Origin: Blasia pusilla
Taxonomy: Eukaryota > Marchantiophyta > Marchantiopsida > Blasiales
Assembly (NCBI GenBank): GCA_050084515.1
Contig: CM114274.1
Coordinates: 8,184,001-8,248,000 of the forward strand
Length of the DNA: 64,000 nt
Direction of reading: 5' to 3'
Below the pieces are notes generated by a model. That model did no database searches. It had not been told where the DNA came from and saw nothing but the letters and a program-made list of their open reading frames with translations. Shown piece after piece: positions 45,950 through 57,070 of this stretch (positions are counted from its first letter, which is position 1; every line of letters starts with the position of its first letter). A program made the position numbers and the translations under genes.

Positions 45950-47534
45950 TTATTATCTCCCGTCCCAATTGGTTGGTAGGAAGGATTTGTGAACCTTTGA
46001 TACAACCGCACTCGAGTGCGTTTAGTACATATGATCTCTTGGATAGGAGTATCTGGCATGGCGCCCGCCCCCTATGAAAGACCATGAGATAGATAGAGTG
46101 ATCCCGTGATCAAGTCCCTCAGGGTGGAGCACTTTGGTGGTGAAATCATCCATTATGACATCTCTCCAGGAAATTAGTCAAAATGTGTACAAGGTCTCCA
46201 TGAGGCATCACAAATCACCAGGAGTTGTTCATGATGTGTCCAAAAAGGTCCCCGGCATCCCGTTCAAGGTTGCCGCAAACCCGAGCAAGGCTCCTCCCGT
46301 AGTCCCCAACGGAACCTGGACTCCATGAGCCATAAGAGCCATAACGACAATCAGAGAGAGTCACAAGGCACTTCTGGAGAGTAGATTCGGTTCGCGCCAG
46401 GAGCGGAGATTTTCCAGCCAACTGGATGGAAGAGAGAATCACACACGTTCTTCAATGCCACAGAGCAAGTTCAGCGCGCTGGCTGGGGTGCGTACGCTTG
46501 GAGATCCCAAGGTTTTTAAGCTTTTGATACTTTCATCAGACTGACGATCATTGACCCTAGAGTACCCGGGTCAGTATTCCGATTATGGAGCATTTTGGGA
46601 AACCTATCCGACCATAATACTTCGCGAGTCGCGACGTCAGACAACTGAGATTAAAACCCATGTTTATTCGGTCTGAGAGGAAGACCTGACAAGCAGAGTA
46701 ACCACACACTCCAGTCCACTAAACGTTGAACGGGACACGTTGAGTTATTCTGTCCTTGACTTGATCCACAATATTTACGTTTCGCACACACCGTGGAGTT
46801 CATGGACTAGCGTTCGATAACCGGAAACACCGGACACTAGTTAAACTCGGAAAAGGCGAAGGCATGCGCAATTGCAAGGTTGGAAAGGAAAATGCAGGCG
46901 CAATTGTTTGCTTACTCCAACGATTGCGTGCTCAGACAAATGCGAACACAAAGACAAGCGCATGAGTCATATCAACTCTCGAGGATAGACGATCAATGAA
47001 ATGGCACTGCTTAAAGTGGCAAAAACCTCTAAATGTAGTTTCTCTGAGTTTATGAAGAGATGCTGTGTAAGCCATTTTATACAAGTTGTCCAAAGAAATC
47101 AAAATTGGTCTCAGCCGCCATCTGAGTGCAACCCACCTCAGACAGAAGCTAGCTAAATGGTATCAGGGAGCTTTCTCATTGCTGTCCACTACCTGACGAT
47201 TTATATGCGCGTCGGGATGGAGAGCGTCCCCGGGAAACCAGATCGTTGCTCAATCATGACAGCGACCACCGGGCAAGTGCTCACTCGTCTCCTTGTAATA
47301 GTTCAAATGCTATCCTCGAGACCTCGTGTCTTCGGTGTAGTGGGAGCCGCTGCATCACCCGGTGTCAACTTCCAAACGCCACATGGATGGAGACCCACGA
47401 ACGATGGAGGTATTCGCGCTATCGGATGTAGAGAAGAGAGAGGGAAGAGAATTATACAAGGAGTTCATTAAATGTACAGGCCATGAAATGGGATCACAGT
47501 TCTCTTTAAATTCGCATCACTGTCTGAGGAGACC
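45950..47534. other. Intergenic region downstream of the PADRE gene
   Basis: No recognised coding sequence or repeat. The part nearest 47534 is presumably the 3' UTR of the PADRE gene. Confidence 0.4.
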
Positions 47535-48164
47535 CTATGCCTGACCAGAGACGAGTTGCTGTGAAGTTCTCGTGATGCAAACGGAAGGCGGCGAGTCGTG
47601 GAAGCTACGGACACTGCTATCATCGACGAATGAGGAATTGTCTTCGTTGTCGGACTCTTCCATGGCAAAACTTTGACTGGGGCGTTCAACGTTCAACAAC
47701 GGGGAACCTGCTTCCTCCTTCGTGTGGCCAACTTTCCTCGCACCATGGGCTAGGAGAGAGAGATTCTTTCTCTGATTCCTCAATCTCAACGCTAAACCCC
47801 TGAAGCTGCCTCGCACCAATCTTCCATCGTCATCCGATCCGTCGGCCTCTTCTGCAGATAATAGGCAGCATTGCGACTTCACCAAGCTACTTCGATACTG
47901 AGGAGGAATAGGATAGAGAAGGTAAGCCTGCCCGAGAACGAGCACCTGGTCTGAGCGCATGATGGTCAGCTTGCTGCGTCGTTGTCCTGTCGCGCCGAGT
48001 ATCTTGTCCACTGGTGTGCAGTGGACCAACAAATGGTCGACGTGCTGGCGCATTACCTTCGCTGCCAATACCGGTTGATCATACTCCACAATCTTTCCAT
48101 CGGTTCTCATCACGCGCACAGTAGGCGTTCCGTGGAGGACGCACCTCATCGCAGCATTCCCCAT
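47535..48164 (-). CDS. PADRE (DUF4228) domain protein
   Basis: This is a 209-residue plant-specific PADRE/DUF4228 protein, a family often induced by stress or pathogens and of unknown biochemistry. I start it at ATG 48164, not at the longer frame's first Met (48248), because the family begins MGN. Here MGNAAMRC offers an N-myristoylation glycine and a nearby Cys8 that could be palmitoylated, suggesting membrane attachment. The domain spans residues 1-85: TVRVMRTDGKIVEYDQPVLA, AAKVMRQHVDHLLVH and RSDQVLVLGQAYLLYPIP, the closing motif of the family. Residues 100-209 are Ser/Asp-rich and probably disordered, as in relatives. It is one exon ending in TAG. The GC-rich region upstream (48.2-49.2 kb) probably holds its 5' UTR and promoter. 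No defect is seen. Confidence 0.88.
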   Translation of the reverse strand: MGNAAMRCVLHGTPTVRVMRTDGKIVEYDQPVLAAKVMRQHVDHLLVHCTPVDKILGATGQRRSKLTIMRSDQVLVLGQAYLLYPIPPQYRSSLVKSQCCLLSAEEADGSDDDGRLVRGSFRGLALRLRNQRKNLSLLAHGARKVGHTKEEAGSPLLNVERPSQSFAMEESDNEDNSSFVDDSSVRSFHDSPPSVCITRTSQQLVSGQA

Positions 48165-48249
48165 CCTGGCACTGAAATTCCTAGAAAAACCTTTCTGCTT
48201 CGATCCGACCTTCGTGATAAACCGTGCACCAATTAATCGTGAACGCACT

Positions 48250-49255
48250 TAATCGGATTGTTCCCGGTTGATTCTTTAACTCAATCAACTAACTCTTGCA
48301 CGTTGAAAGAACCACTCTTCGATTCAGTGATACTCTTCACCTGCGTCAGGAAGAATAGTTCCATGGAACCGGTACACGAAAGGAATGTCTATCCTAATTC
48401 TAGTTGTCTTAACTAACTGAAACTTTACTCGGATTGCCCCGTCTTTCGCTCCTACTACAACCGTTATTTCTCTCCTCTCTATTGCATCCGACAGAAACAA
48501 CAGAGCCGCTCAAGAAGATTCGCGGGTCCAGGGAGGAAAGGCGCTGGGAGGGGAGGGGAGGAGGCCGGCGGCAACGATTGAAACAGGAAGTGCGCGAGGC
48601 ACAGGGCAGACAGAGGACGAAATGCGAGGCTCGAAGCGATAGATTGGCACTCTCATAAACGGCAGACCGCTGATGACACGCGGCCAAACACGCTCACCGA
48701 CAAGGAATTGGAAGGAATTCGTCGTCCTCTCCCCTTCCAAGATCCACCACCAGCTCAGAAAATCCCGCAAAGACGGCCTCGTTCCCTTCGCCTACCCTCC
48801 GAAACAGAGATCCACACCCGAAGCTGCGATCGCCGGCGACGGCAACGAACACAATCAGTAATTCACTTCCAACAACAACTCCACCACCACAACGATCCTC
48901 TTCCTCCCATCTAAAACCGACGCAGTGCACGCCTCAGAATGGCGCAGCGCAGAAATCCTCTACGCCACCTCCGCGAACCTACAACACACCACCATCGCCA
49001 CCGCCACCACCATCACCACGACGCATGAGGCGAGCGCGATCGCGAGCTTTCTCGCTTCCTTCCTCGCTCAATTTCTCAGCCACTGTACCTCCAATGAAAA
49101 TCCCAACCACTCGATCCGCGGTACAAATGCTCCGCTCCCCCTGTGCTCCCAACGAGCGAATGCAAGCAAACGGGCAACAGCGCATCCCGCGCGGACAATG
49201 TCAATCGGCCCGGCCCGCCGGGCAGCACAGCACAGCAGACCGGACCAGACCGGCC
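48250..49255. promoter_or_regulatory. GC-rich region upstream of the PADRE gene
   Basis: Frames on both strands are long only because stop codons are rare in this GC-rich DNA; none shows a domain. It lies directly upstream of the minus-strand PADRE gene and may include its leader and promoter. A divergent plus-strand transcript cannot be excluded. Confidence 0.35.
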
Positions 49256-49402
49256 CATAGCATAGCATAGCCTAGCATAGCGTAGCCTAGCATGGCTCAG
49301 CATAGAAGAGCATAAGCTTTAGCATAGGATAGCTGCTAGCATGGCATGTCATGGCATGTCATGGCCTGGTATGGCATGGTATGGCATGGCATGGCATATC
49401 GC
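49256..49402. repeat. CATAGC / ATGGC minisatellite
   Basis: This is a degenerate run of 5-6-bp units. The first half is mainly CATAGC and its variants (CTAGC, GTAGC). The second half, from about 49338, is mainly CATGG/ATGGC. Confidence 0.85.
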
Positions 49403-49987
49403 AGCGCTGCTGACAGCCAAGCCGGTGCCGCGCTGCCAGGCCACCAGGCGTACACGTACGAGGCCGGAGAGGGACGTCTTGTCGTTATCACGGGCAGGGC
49501 CGCGGGCGAGGGGGCGGGGCCCGGAGGCAGTGACTGACAGACAGACAGAGGGAGAGAGACCAGACAGAGCGAAGGTGCCGATGCGTCGTTCTCTTTCACC
49601 TTTTCCTTCTCTTTCACCTTTTCCTCATTGTGCATTTTCCGCACTTATTTCTTTATTATTTTTCTATTTACTTATATTATTTTCCCTTTTCCGCTTTGCA
49701 TCCCTTTCTCGCATCGTGTGAGAGTGCGTCGTGCTTCATGTACACTCATTTGTTTTTCGTGCACTTACTTTCTCGCATTAATTCTCTTTAGTTTATTGCA
49801 ACTCTCCCTAAAGTCATTGCCCCATTATCTCCCATATATGTGCTCTTCATTTATGCAATTTCGTGTGCTAATTTAGTGCCATAGTTTAAAGGGATATATT
49901 TATTTCTTTCTTTATTGTCAATCATTTCATGAGTGCGGATATTTTCTCTTTCTTAAAAAACAAAGATGCACTTCGATAAAAACGAGT

Positions 49988-50491
49988 GATGGAAAACCCA
50001 TCGGAAGTACAAAAGAGGGGGACTCAAAGAGTCAAAACCTGAAGGCCACAACACGACCAGAAAAGGAAGAAGGGGGCATTCCCCCCCCTAACGACGAAAC
50101 TCACCAACAGCAGAGACAATATCAACAACAACAAGAGAGTTATGACTACTACTAAGTGGGCCTCTAGCGCCGGCGTCTCCCCACTGAGCCCGCCGCAAAA
50201 TCCCATTAGCCTGGGCACGCGCAACGCTATGGAGACCCGCCGCCTACAATACTGAGAATCGCAGTAGCTAAGGACAACCCATTTCTCGAGTGGAGATGAT
50301 GGGCGCGATCCGTGAACGAAGTCGAACTTCTCCCCATAGCCCCATACATCTCTATGGCCGGGGGATGAGATGTGTCCTCGTGTAGTCGATTTGTAGATAT
50401 GTCTTCTTCTTCGCCGCCGCCGCCGCCGCTCCTTGTAGCATTCGCCCTTGGGCCACCACTTGGGCTCGCACTGCCTCCCGCGTAGGATCTA
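49988..50491 (-). mobile_element. 5'-truncated copy 2 of the R2-like non-LTR element
   Basis: It matches about 7021-7540 of copy 1, covering the last part of the endonuclease-to-3'-end region. That includes the GCC alanine repeat (50413-50432), CATCTCTATGGCCGGGGGAT, the stretch ACTACTACTAAGTGGGCCTC, and the 3' hairpin at 49988-50002. Similarity starts abruptly at GTAGGATCT (about 50491), as expected of 5' truncation during target-primed reverse transcription. Confidence 0.85.
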
Positions 50492-50508
50492 TGGCAATCG
50501 GACGGATA

Positions 50509-50547
50509 CATTGCCTTCTTTTTCTTAAAAAGAAAAAGAAGGCAATG
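50509..50547. repeat. Perfect 18-bp inverted repeat with 3-nt loop
   Basis: CATTGCCTTCTTTTTCTT (50509-50526) is followed by AAA and then its exact complement (50530-50547). It lies 18 bases beyond the 5' break of non-LTR copy 2. Confidence 0.9.
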
Positions 50548-50559
50548 AAGGGTTTTTTC

Positions 50560-52386
50560 TACGTAAGATGGAGATGATAAAACCATGAAGTTCTTAAGGA
50601 AATTAGTCCATCAAAAATTTAAAAGGTTTCTTAGATTAATTTTACACGTTCTTATTGGTTGAAAGGGATAGATTTAAAGAATGGAGATATTTTAAAATCA
50701 AGAATGGATTTGCATTAATATCGTAGAGTAGTGTGACCAGCCGAATTAATGGGGGATGATTTAAGTCATATAAGTTGTTTTATGTAAGAAGAAAACTCAT
50801 CGTCCATGCATTCTAGTCTTTAGTTACATTCGAGATAACGAGTGGGTAATCTAATGTCAGTGATATTGAAACTGATTATGAAAATTATATTTACGGTCCT
50901 CAAATATACTCATCATTCTTTTTCTCATCAGCTAGGCTATCCACGTATCCATCACGCGTGTGTATTAATTACTTTCTCCCCCTCTCCCCCCTCTAGAAGG
51001 GCCGTACACTAGTTTCCAAGCTTTCCTTGCTATCATGCATGGCATTATGTGCTATGGAAGCAATCTTCCTTGGGGATCACCATATTGGCTTCCTCTCAAG
51101 AGTGGTAAATTTTGGCAAATTAATTTTACATTCTATCTCATGCTTGGCTCACCTCATGCTAACACAAGTGTGAGACCAAAAAAGTTTATGAAATGGAAAA
51201 ATAAGGAAACTCATGGATCATAATCCATAATAATTCATGGAAGAGTTAGTGAGATATAGTGGAAACTCTTGAATTTATTTTGTGCATATAACATCAAGTT
51301 ACATTCTTAATGTAAGATACACTTTTAAAAATTTTGCACAAGCTATCTCGTCTTATATGGTACTAGTAACTAGTAAGTGTCCATGTCGAAGCAACGCAAG
51401 GTACAAAATTTTGTACACTAAAATCGGCGATTATTAAGATTTTTTTCTTTTGCACAATGCACATAGACGTGTCAAAGTCAGGTGAAACATTCGAAAAGAT
51501 TCTATCCACCATTTGATATACATATGATAAAAAAATAGCAATAACTTGTCATGGGACATCAAGTTTCATAATATAAATTTGCAATGGAAATTTATGATAC
51601 TTATTCCATGAACTCAATTGGGCTTGAGTGTATTGGCTTCTCTCAATTTATTCACCAATTTTTTTTATAAAAATCATGTTAACTTAACTTGTGTTGGAAT
51701 ATTCATTATTATTTGCAATAGTCCCTTCCGATCCTTCCCAAAGGAAGGAATATAATTTTAGAAAGACTTAGTCCAATTGCTTAGTTGAACTAGAGTATGT
51801 AATTGGGTGTAAATAAGAGCTCAACTGCACATACATAAGCTTAAAAAAAAAAACACTTTCAAGGAAGGGATAGGACTGGTGAGGCGATGAGGTCGTAATT
51901 AGCAATCTTCCTAGCCATAACATTTATTCCCTTTACTTTTTATTTGTGGCCACATGTGATCTATGTGTCCAAAAGTTTCCTCATGTTTCATGTGTCCAAA
52001 AACTAATACTCATAAAATTAGAATTTGCATGCACAATTTATTTGCCCTATGCCCCTTTACATTATTGATTTGTGGCCACAAGTGATCTATGTGTATTTCT
52101 TCAATACTCATATGCGCAAAATTGTACTCATAAAATTGCAACTCTCATGCACTTATATAAGCCCCTCTAGACTTTCACACAATTAAATTAAATTAAGTAA
52201 TGATATTTTGAAAAAGAAAACTTCCTTCTACTTCGACGCAAGTTTACACCCATTCTATAAAACAAAAATAGATAACTATTCTTATATATCAAACAAAAAC
52301 ATAAAGGCTCTTGTCATAATAAGTTTTCACTTTTTAGTCGTTGGAAGAAGTTGAACATCTAACGGTAAAGGTGCTTTTGCATCTTT
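50560..52386. other. AT-rich spacer with a 126-bp duplication
   Basis: No gene is recognised. TTATTTGTGGCCACA followed by GTGATCTATGTGT occurs at about 51940 and again 126 bp later at about 52066, each followed by ACTCATAAAATT, so this is a diverged tandem duplication (about 51930-52160). Confidence 0.5.
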
Positions 52387-52422
52387 TTGCATTTTGGTCT
52401 CTATTTGGCTATCGATATTCCG

Positions 52423-52480
52423 AGAGATCAGAGCCTTTATGGCTCTGGTCTCCGGAACTCCAGGAGCTCCGGGACCCATC
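52423..52480 (-). pseudogene. Short inverted scrap of the aspartic protease-like sequence
   Basis: GAGAGATC...TTTATGGCTCTGGTCTCCG and the following AACTC...GAGCTCCG match, in inverse orientation, 54342-54405 of the protease-like pseudogene. About 50 bases are shared, with scattered changes. Confidence 0.6.
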
Positions 52481-53744
52481 CTAACCCCCCTACCCACCCG
52501 CAATCCCACCACCGACCCGCGAGTTCTAACACGAGCGGTCTGCTGGAGGAAACCCTGCGGCCGACGACTAAATGTCCGCCCTGCGGGTCGGATATCCGAT
52601 ACCCAGGTCGGACCCATCCCACCATCTCATCCCAATCTAAATCGTCCCATCCCATCCCATCCATGATGACATTACCTGGAGGTTGCATGAACGCCTGGGA
52701 AAACAGCGGAGAACAGTTGAATTGATCCACCAAATGTAGGGAAATAAAACCCCTGGGATGGCCGGCCTCCTTGAATCGATCCGTGTAGTAGCCAATCATA
52801 TTTCTCCCAACTTAAGGAGTCGATCCACCGCATTTAGAATCGACCAATGGTAGGAGGTCTAGAATCAACTGCATGCATTCTTAACCCAAGAGATCCAACG
52901 ATGGAAATGACCCACACTCTTTGAATGACCCCCCCTGTTAGGGCTCCGCCCCTCCATTTTCCCCGACCAAGAAGTGAGGCGCATGAAGGTCCGGGCCTTG
53001 TTTGAATGCCTTCCATGTCGAATACCTTCCGCTGGGCATTGCACTCTACTCACACTTCGCAAATGGGGGAGACGAAGACAAGGGGATAGAATTGTTTCTA
53101 GGTTTCGGTTGCATTGCGGCGTTACTTTTCATTTCTGTCGGAAGGGCTCTCCGTCAACAAGCGGATTTGTAAGCGGGTTGATTGTTGCTTGTTGTCCCCA
53201 ATGCTAATCGTCATGGGGAATCTGCAAATGGAATGTTCGTGAGGAGCCCCGAGTAAGCCCAAGTCGACCAAGAGAAACGGTGAAGGAAAGAAGAAGGAAA
53301 GGAGCCGTTTTTATTCAAGCGTCAACGCGTTGTGAGGTATCCACGAATTTGCCTCCCTCCTCTCTCCATAGTAAGTTAATCCTTTTTGTATTTATCCCCT
53401 CGAGGGCACTTTTACCGTGGTATGCGTTCCATGTTAAGAATGTGAAAGAATTGACGCTCATGTGGATTGTATGTCAAATCCGCTGTAATGCAATCGGCGG
53501 ATCATCATCATAGTAGCCACAAAAATACCGAAACTATAGAGACTCGGCTAACCCGACCTTAGCCGCTACCTTATGCGGAAGTGAATCGCGTCTCCATTGG
53601 TGAGATTTTGGGTTTGTTGTGTTGAGAACGCACTTGCCGTAATCATCCCTTCATTGCACATTAACACCTTGATTGCACGTTTATGCACTAATACGATTGC
53701 TCTTCGGCTGCGGCCTTTCACTTTTATGGAAGCGATGTGACTTT

Positions 53745-53747
<3 letters not shown>
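52481..53747. other. GC-richer region, nothing certain
   Basis: It has a short CATCC-rich tract (52616-52664) and frames without motifs. No gene call is supported. Confidence 0.4.

Positions 53748-53831
<84 letters not shown>
53748..53831. repeat. 84-nt (CT)n microsatellite
   Basis: 42 uninterrupted CT units. The serine-leucine frame over it is an artefact. Confidence 0.97.
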
Positions 53832-53834
<3 letters not shown>

Positions 53835-54185
53835 TCTGATAGGGAGCAAATAATTGCACTTACGCTGTAATAGCCACAATGCCAAGATCTCCAGGTCCTG
53901 TGTCCAATCCAATGCGATACTGGCGGTAAGTACAACACCGCAGACCTGGACAGAGCTGTAATGCACCGCAGACCTGGTGCTGTCTGCTTTCATTTCACAT
54001 TCTCGAGCAATGCCGTGCACATCGTGTGGAAGAGCGTGAATTCAAGGGTTCAATGCTTTGGAAGCTGCTTCAATTGGTAGTCGGCGTGTGATTCAAGACC
54101 ACCTCTAATTTGGATCAATAGCTTCCACGAGCACCAGATCTAATTGATTTTAACATAATATGGTAGATTATAAATATCCGGACCA

Positions 54186-54600
54186 GGAGCTCGGCACCCC
54201 AAGAAAGAAATACTCGGTCATCGTGGACACGGGAGTGATCTCACTTGGATCCATGTAATCCTTGTTCGACTTGCTTCCGCAACCGAGTCCTCTTTTCGAC
54301 CCGTCGAATTCAAGCTCAGATAGAGCTCGAGTGCTCGGACACTCGATCTCTCAGAATTCGGAGCTCTTGAGTTTCGGAGACCAGAGCCATAAAGACTCGA
54401 TCTCTCGTCGTGGAGACATGCTCTCCGAAATGGCAATACTTCTACGAGTACGGTGATCATCGACCACGGTGGGGGTCTTTCAGGAAACGGTGACATTTTC
54501 CAAAGACCAACGGGATCAAAAGCAAGTCGGTGACATTAGAAGGAGAAGCGACATTAGAACTGCATGTGACACTAACTTGGGACCGCTTAAACTCATATTG
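54186..54600 (+). pseudogene. Pepsin-like aspartic protease pseudogene (N-lobe)
   Basis: It reads LGTPRKKYSVIVDTG, the first catalytic motif of plant nepenthesin-type A1 proteases. A one-base loss follows, and the next frame gives SDLTWIH, then CNPCSTCF. A third frame gives LPQPSPLFDPSNSSSDRA, then YFYEYGDHSTTVGVFQETVT after another shift. These blocks keep the order of the family's N-lobe (active-site Asp, Cys-rich insert, LFDPS..SS, YGDGS flap region). At least three frameshifts are needed, so it is dead. A C-lobe could lie in 54.6-55.6 kb but was not recognised. Confidence 0.75.
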
Positions 54601-56300
54601 AAGTCGCTAACCATTTGCGCCCCGCAAGAACCTCCCGTCAATGATCATGCATCCATTTGATCTTGCAAGCGGGCCATGGCGGAGACAATTGAGGGCTCAT
54701 GTTGTCGAGTCAAGGCATCCAAAGACCGGCGTTCTTGAGGGAATATGAACCTTAACGTTTGTGGTCGACAACGAACGCCGCCCTAATCTGCGTTTGAGAC
54801 CTTCTCGGCGACGCAGCGAACATGATTTGGAAAAGCCGTTTAATGAAGATGTCTCGCATGCGTGGCATCGACATTGAGCTAACAACTTAGTCCCATCCAA
54901 GATAACCGAGCGGCTAGTAGCCTGGCAACGCTCAAAGATCATTAGATCATGGAGCGAGTGGAATTGAATTGCCCAAGAAATCGTGGACTTTCAACTCTTT
55001 CTCAATGGCGCCTTATGATGGGTTTCTTTGAACAACCCCAAACAGAGCTAGCTAATCGACGGTCACATTTGTGAGTGAAGTGAAATCGCCGAGCTCCCAA
55101 CATATGCACACAAAAATCTTTCGCTGATTCCCATCAAACGATTCTTGCTTGTCGACCACAGCTTCGACTTTTTAGTCACCCCCGGCTAGCTCCTCGGCTC
55201 ATGAGCTATTTGTCCAGTGGTGAAGATCACGCACACGAGACGATTGTGTAGATTGCATGGTAGATAGACATTGGACTAGAGCTGCAAAATCTATGGATTT
55301 TCTCCCGGCGACACTAATGGCATCTCCTTCATCGTAAATGCCTTGTAGTTTGTCGGTGGGACACGGCGACTCTTGTGGTTCACCTTGAAGTCCTTTGGCG
55401 ATCCCTTAGGTTATGACGAGTGAGGAATTGCATCCCCAAATTGGAAGGGGAGAAAGTGCAGTAGAGACCGAAAGCTCTCGGCGGCACGTCCGCCAAATCC
55501 CACTCATGCATTCGGGACTCTCGAGAAGGACCCACAGGAAGGAATGTTCCGGAATCTGCAATGCATGTTAATTACGCCGAGAGAGTGGTGCGTGCCTCCA
55601 GAGAACACGGTGATATGGCTTTCGAGACATACACTCTCTCTCTCTCACTCACTCACTCACCCATAGCCAGGTCTATGGTCCCAAGGCTATGACAGACACT
55701 ACTTAATGTGTACAATCTCTCTCACTCCATAGCCAACCGCACAACCGAATTGACTCGCCTCGTCCCGTTCATGGACCTCCGTCTTTGGATTAGAGGAACA
55801 CTAGGGTCCAGGACAAGTCAATCTACTTCAACTTGTGATCTGCGACGCCTTTGTATCTATTGACTCAAGTCCGTGTCTCTCCACCTCAAATCGTGAAGAT
55901 GTGTTTAATCTCGACGACGTCTCGTGGTCATGCACAACTTGTGCTCTTCGTTGAAGACCTGGCACGTCCGTGACACGCCACATAGAATACCTTCAAGAAA
56001 ACACTCTAGCTTGTTGTCAACAAGATGAAGATCGATCTCTCTAGGAAGGCCTTTGCATGCAATTGTGAGACAAGGGGACAGACGGCAAAGTGAACTCGAG
56101 AAGACGATCAACGAGAGATTGTCCTCATTGAGAGGAGCCTTGGCTAGAGCTTGAAGGGCATGGGCGCTGATTTGACGATGGTAGGAGAGTGACAAGGAAG
56201 GGTGGGTGAAAAAGGTGGGGAGCTTGATTGAGAGGAGGGAAACTCTTTCGTGTCTCGAAAGTGCTTACAATAGAGTGTTGACGCTGAGCTTCTGGTGTGG
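54601..56300. other. Low-AT spacer, possible rest of the protease pseudogene
   Basis: Frames are short and unrecognised on both strands. A CTCTCTCACTCACTCAC tract lies near 55631-55660. Confidence 0.35.
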
Positions 56301-56339
56301 GTCACAAGCTACCGAGTCTACATGACCAGATCGGGGTCC

Positions 56340-57070
56340 AAGAAGAGAAACGCCAGCGACAGGTAAAGCGGCTTTCGAGTAACAATTTACACTCTTGGAG
56401 AACTCATTCAAACTCTTCCTACCTTGCCCGATTCGGGTCTCAGAAGAATAGCGCCATCGACGGCAAAGCAGCCTTCGGACGATTTAATTCAGACGACTCA
56501 GAAACTCATTAAAACATCGCCCATCTTCCCTGGCGATTCGGGTCTCAAAGACCCACCAGGTCGCAGCGGCGTCGGACAACGGGTATAAACGGCTCAAGAA
56601 ACTCATTAGAGAACTATCCATCTTCCCCTGATTGGAGTCCCACCGATATGCGTATAAAAAGAAAGACGCCATAGGCCGGTCGGCAGCGACTTCAACGCAT
56701 TTAATCAAACCCACTCAGACCCTCTTTAACAACATTACCTTACCTCGATTGGGTTCCAGGAAGACAACGCATCGGGCAAGTGCACGAGGTTCGGATTATG
56801 AATCCAAGCGACTCAAGAAACTCATTACACCACTCTATACATGTTACTGACTTTAAGAAAACGCTAATCCCGACGAGTGTAGCGGCTTTGAATAGTCAAT
56901 CTAGGCGACTCAAGAAACTCATTGCAACACTCTTTACCTTACGATTGGGGTTCCAAAACGAACTCTCATCGACGGTCACGGCAGCAGATTCGCACAATCG
57001 ATGTAACCGACTCAAGAAACTCATTGTAACACTCTCACGTTACTCCGGGTCCCAGCATTTAACGCGCCAT
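56340..57070. repeat. Array of about seven 100-bp repeat units
   Basis: The core CGACTCAAGAAACTCATT recurs with AACTCATT at 56401, 56503, 56600, 56819, 56916 and 57018, spaced 97-102 bp. One degenerate unit fills the double gap near 56707. Units also share CGATTSGGGTYCC, a CCATCGACGGTCA-like stretch and AGCGGCTT. Units 5-7 are the most alike. The plus-strand frames over it repeat RLKKLI, a by-product of the array. Confidence 0.85.

Noticed and set aside
48250-49650. Many overlapping frames of 60-126 codons on both strands
   Set aside because: Few stop codons occur in GC-rich or short-repeat DNA; no domain or splice pattern supports a gene.
53673-53938. Serine-leucine and arginine-glutamate frames over the CT repeat
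   Set aside because: They are translations of an 84-nt (CT)n microsatellite in different frames.
56340-57070. CRISPR-like array
   Set aside because: The regular spacing is of long, diverged tandem units, not short identical repeats with unique spacers, and the DNA is plant nuclear.
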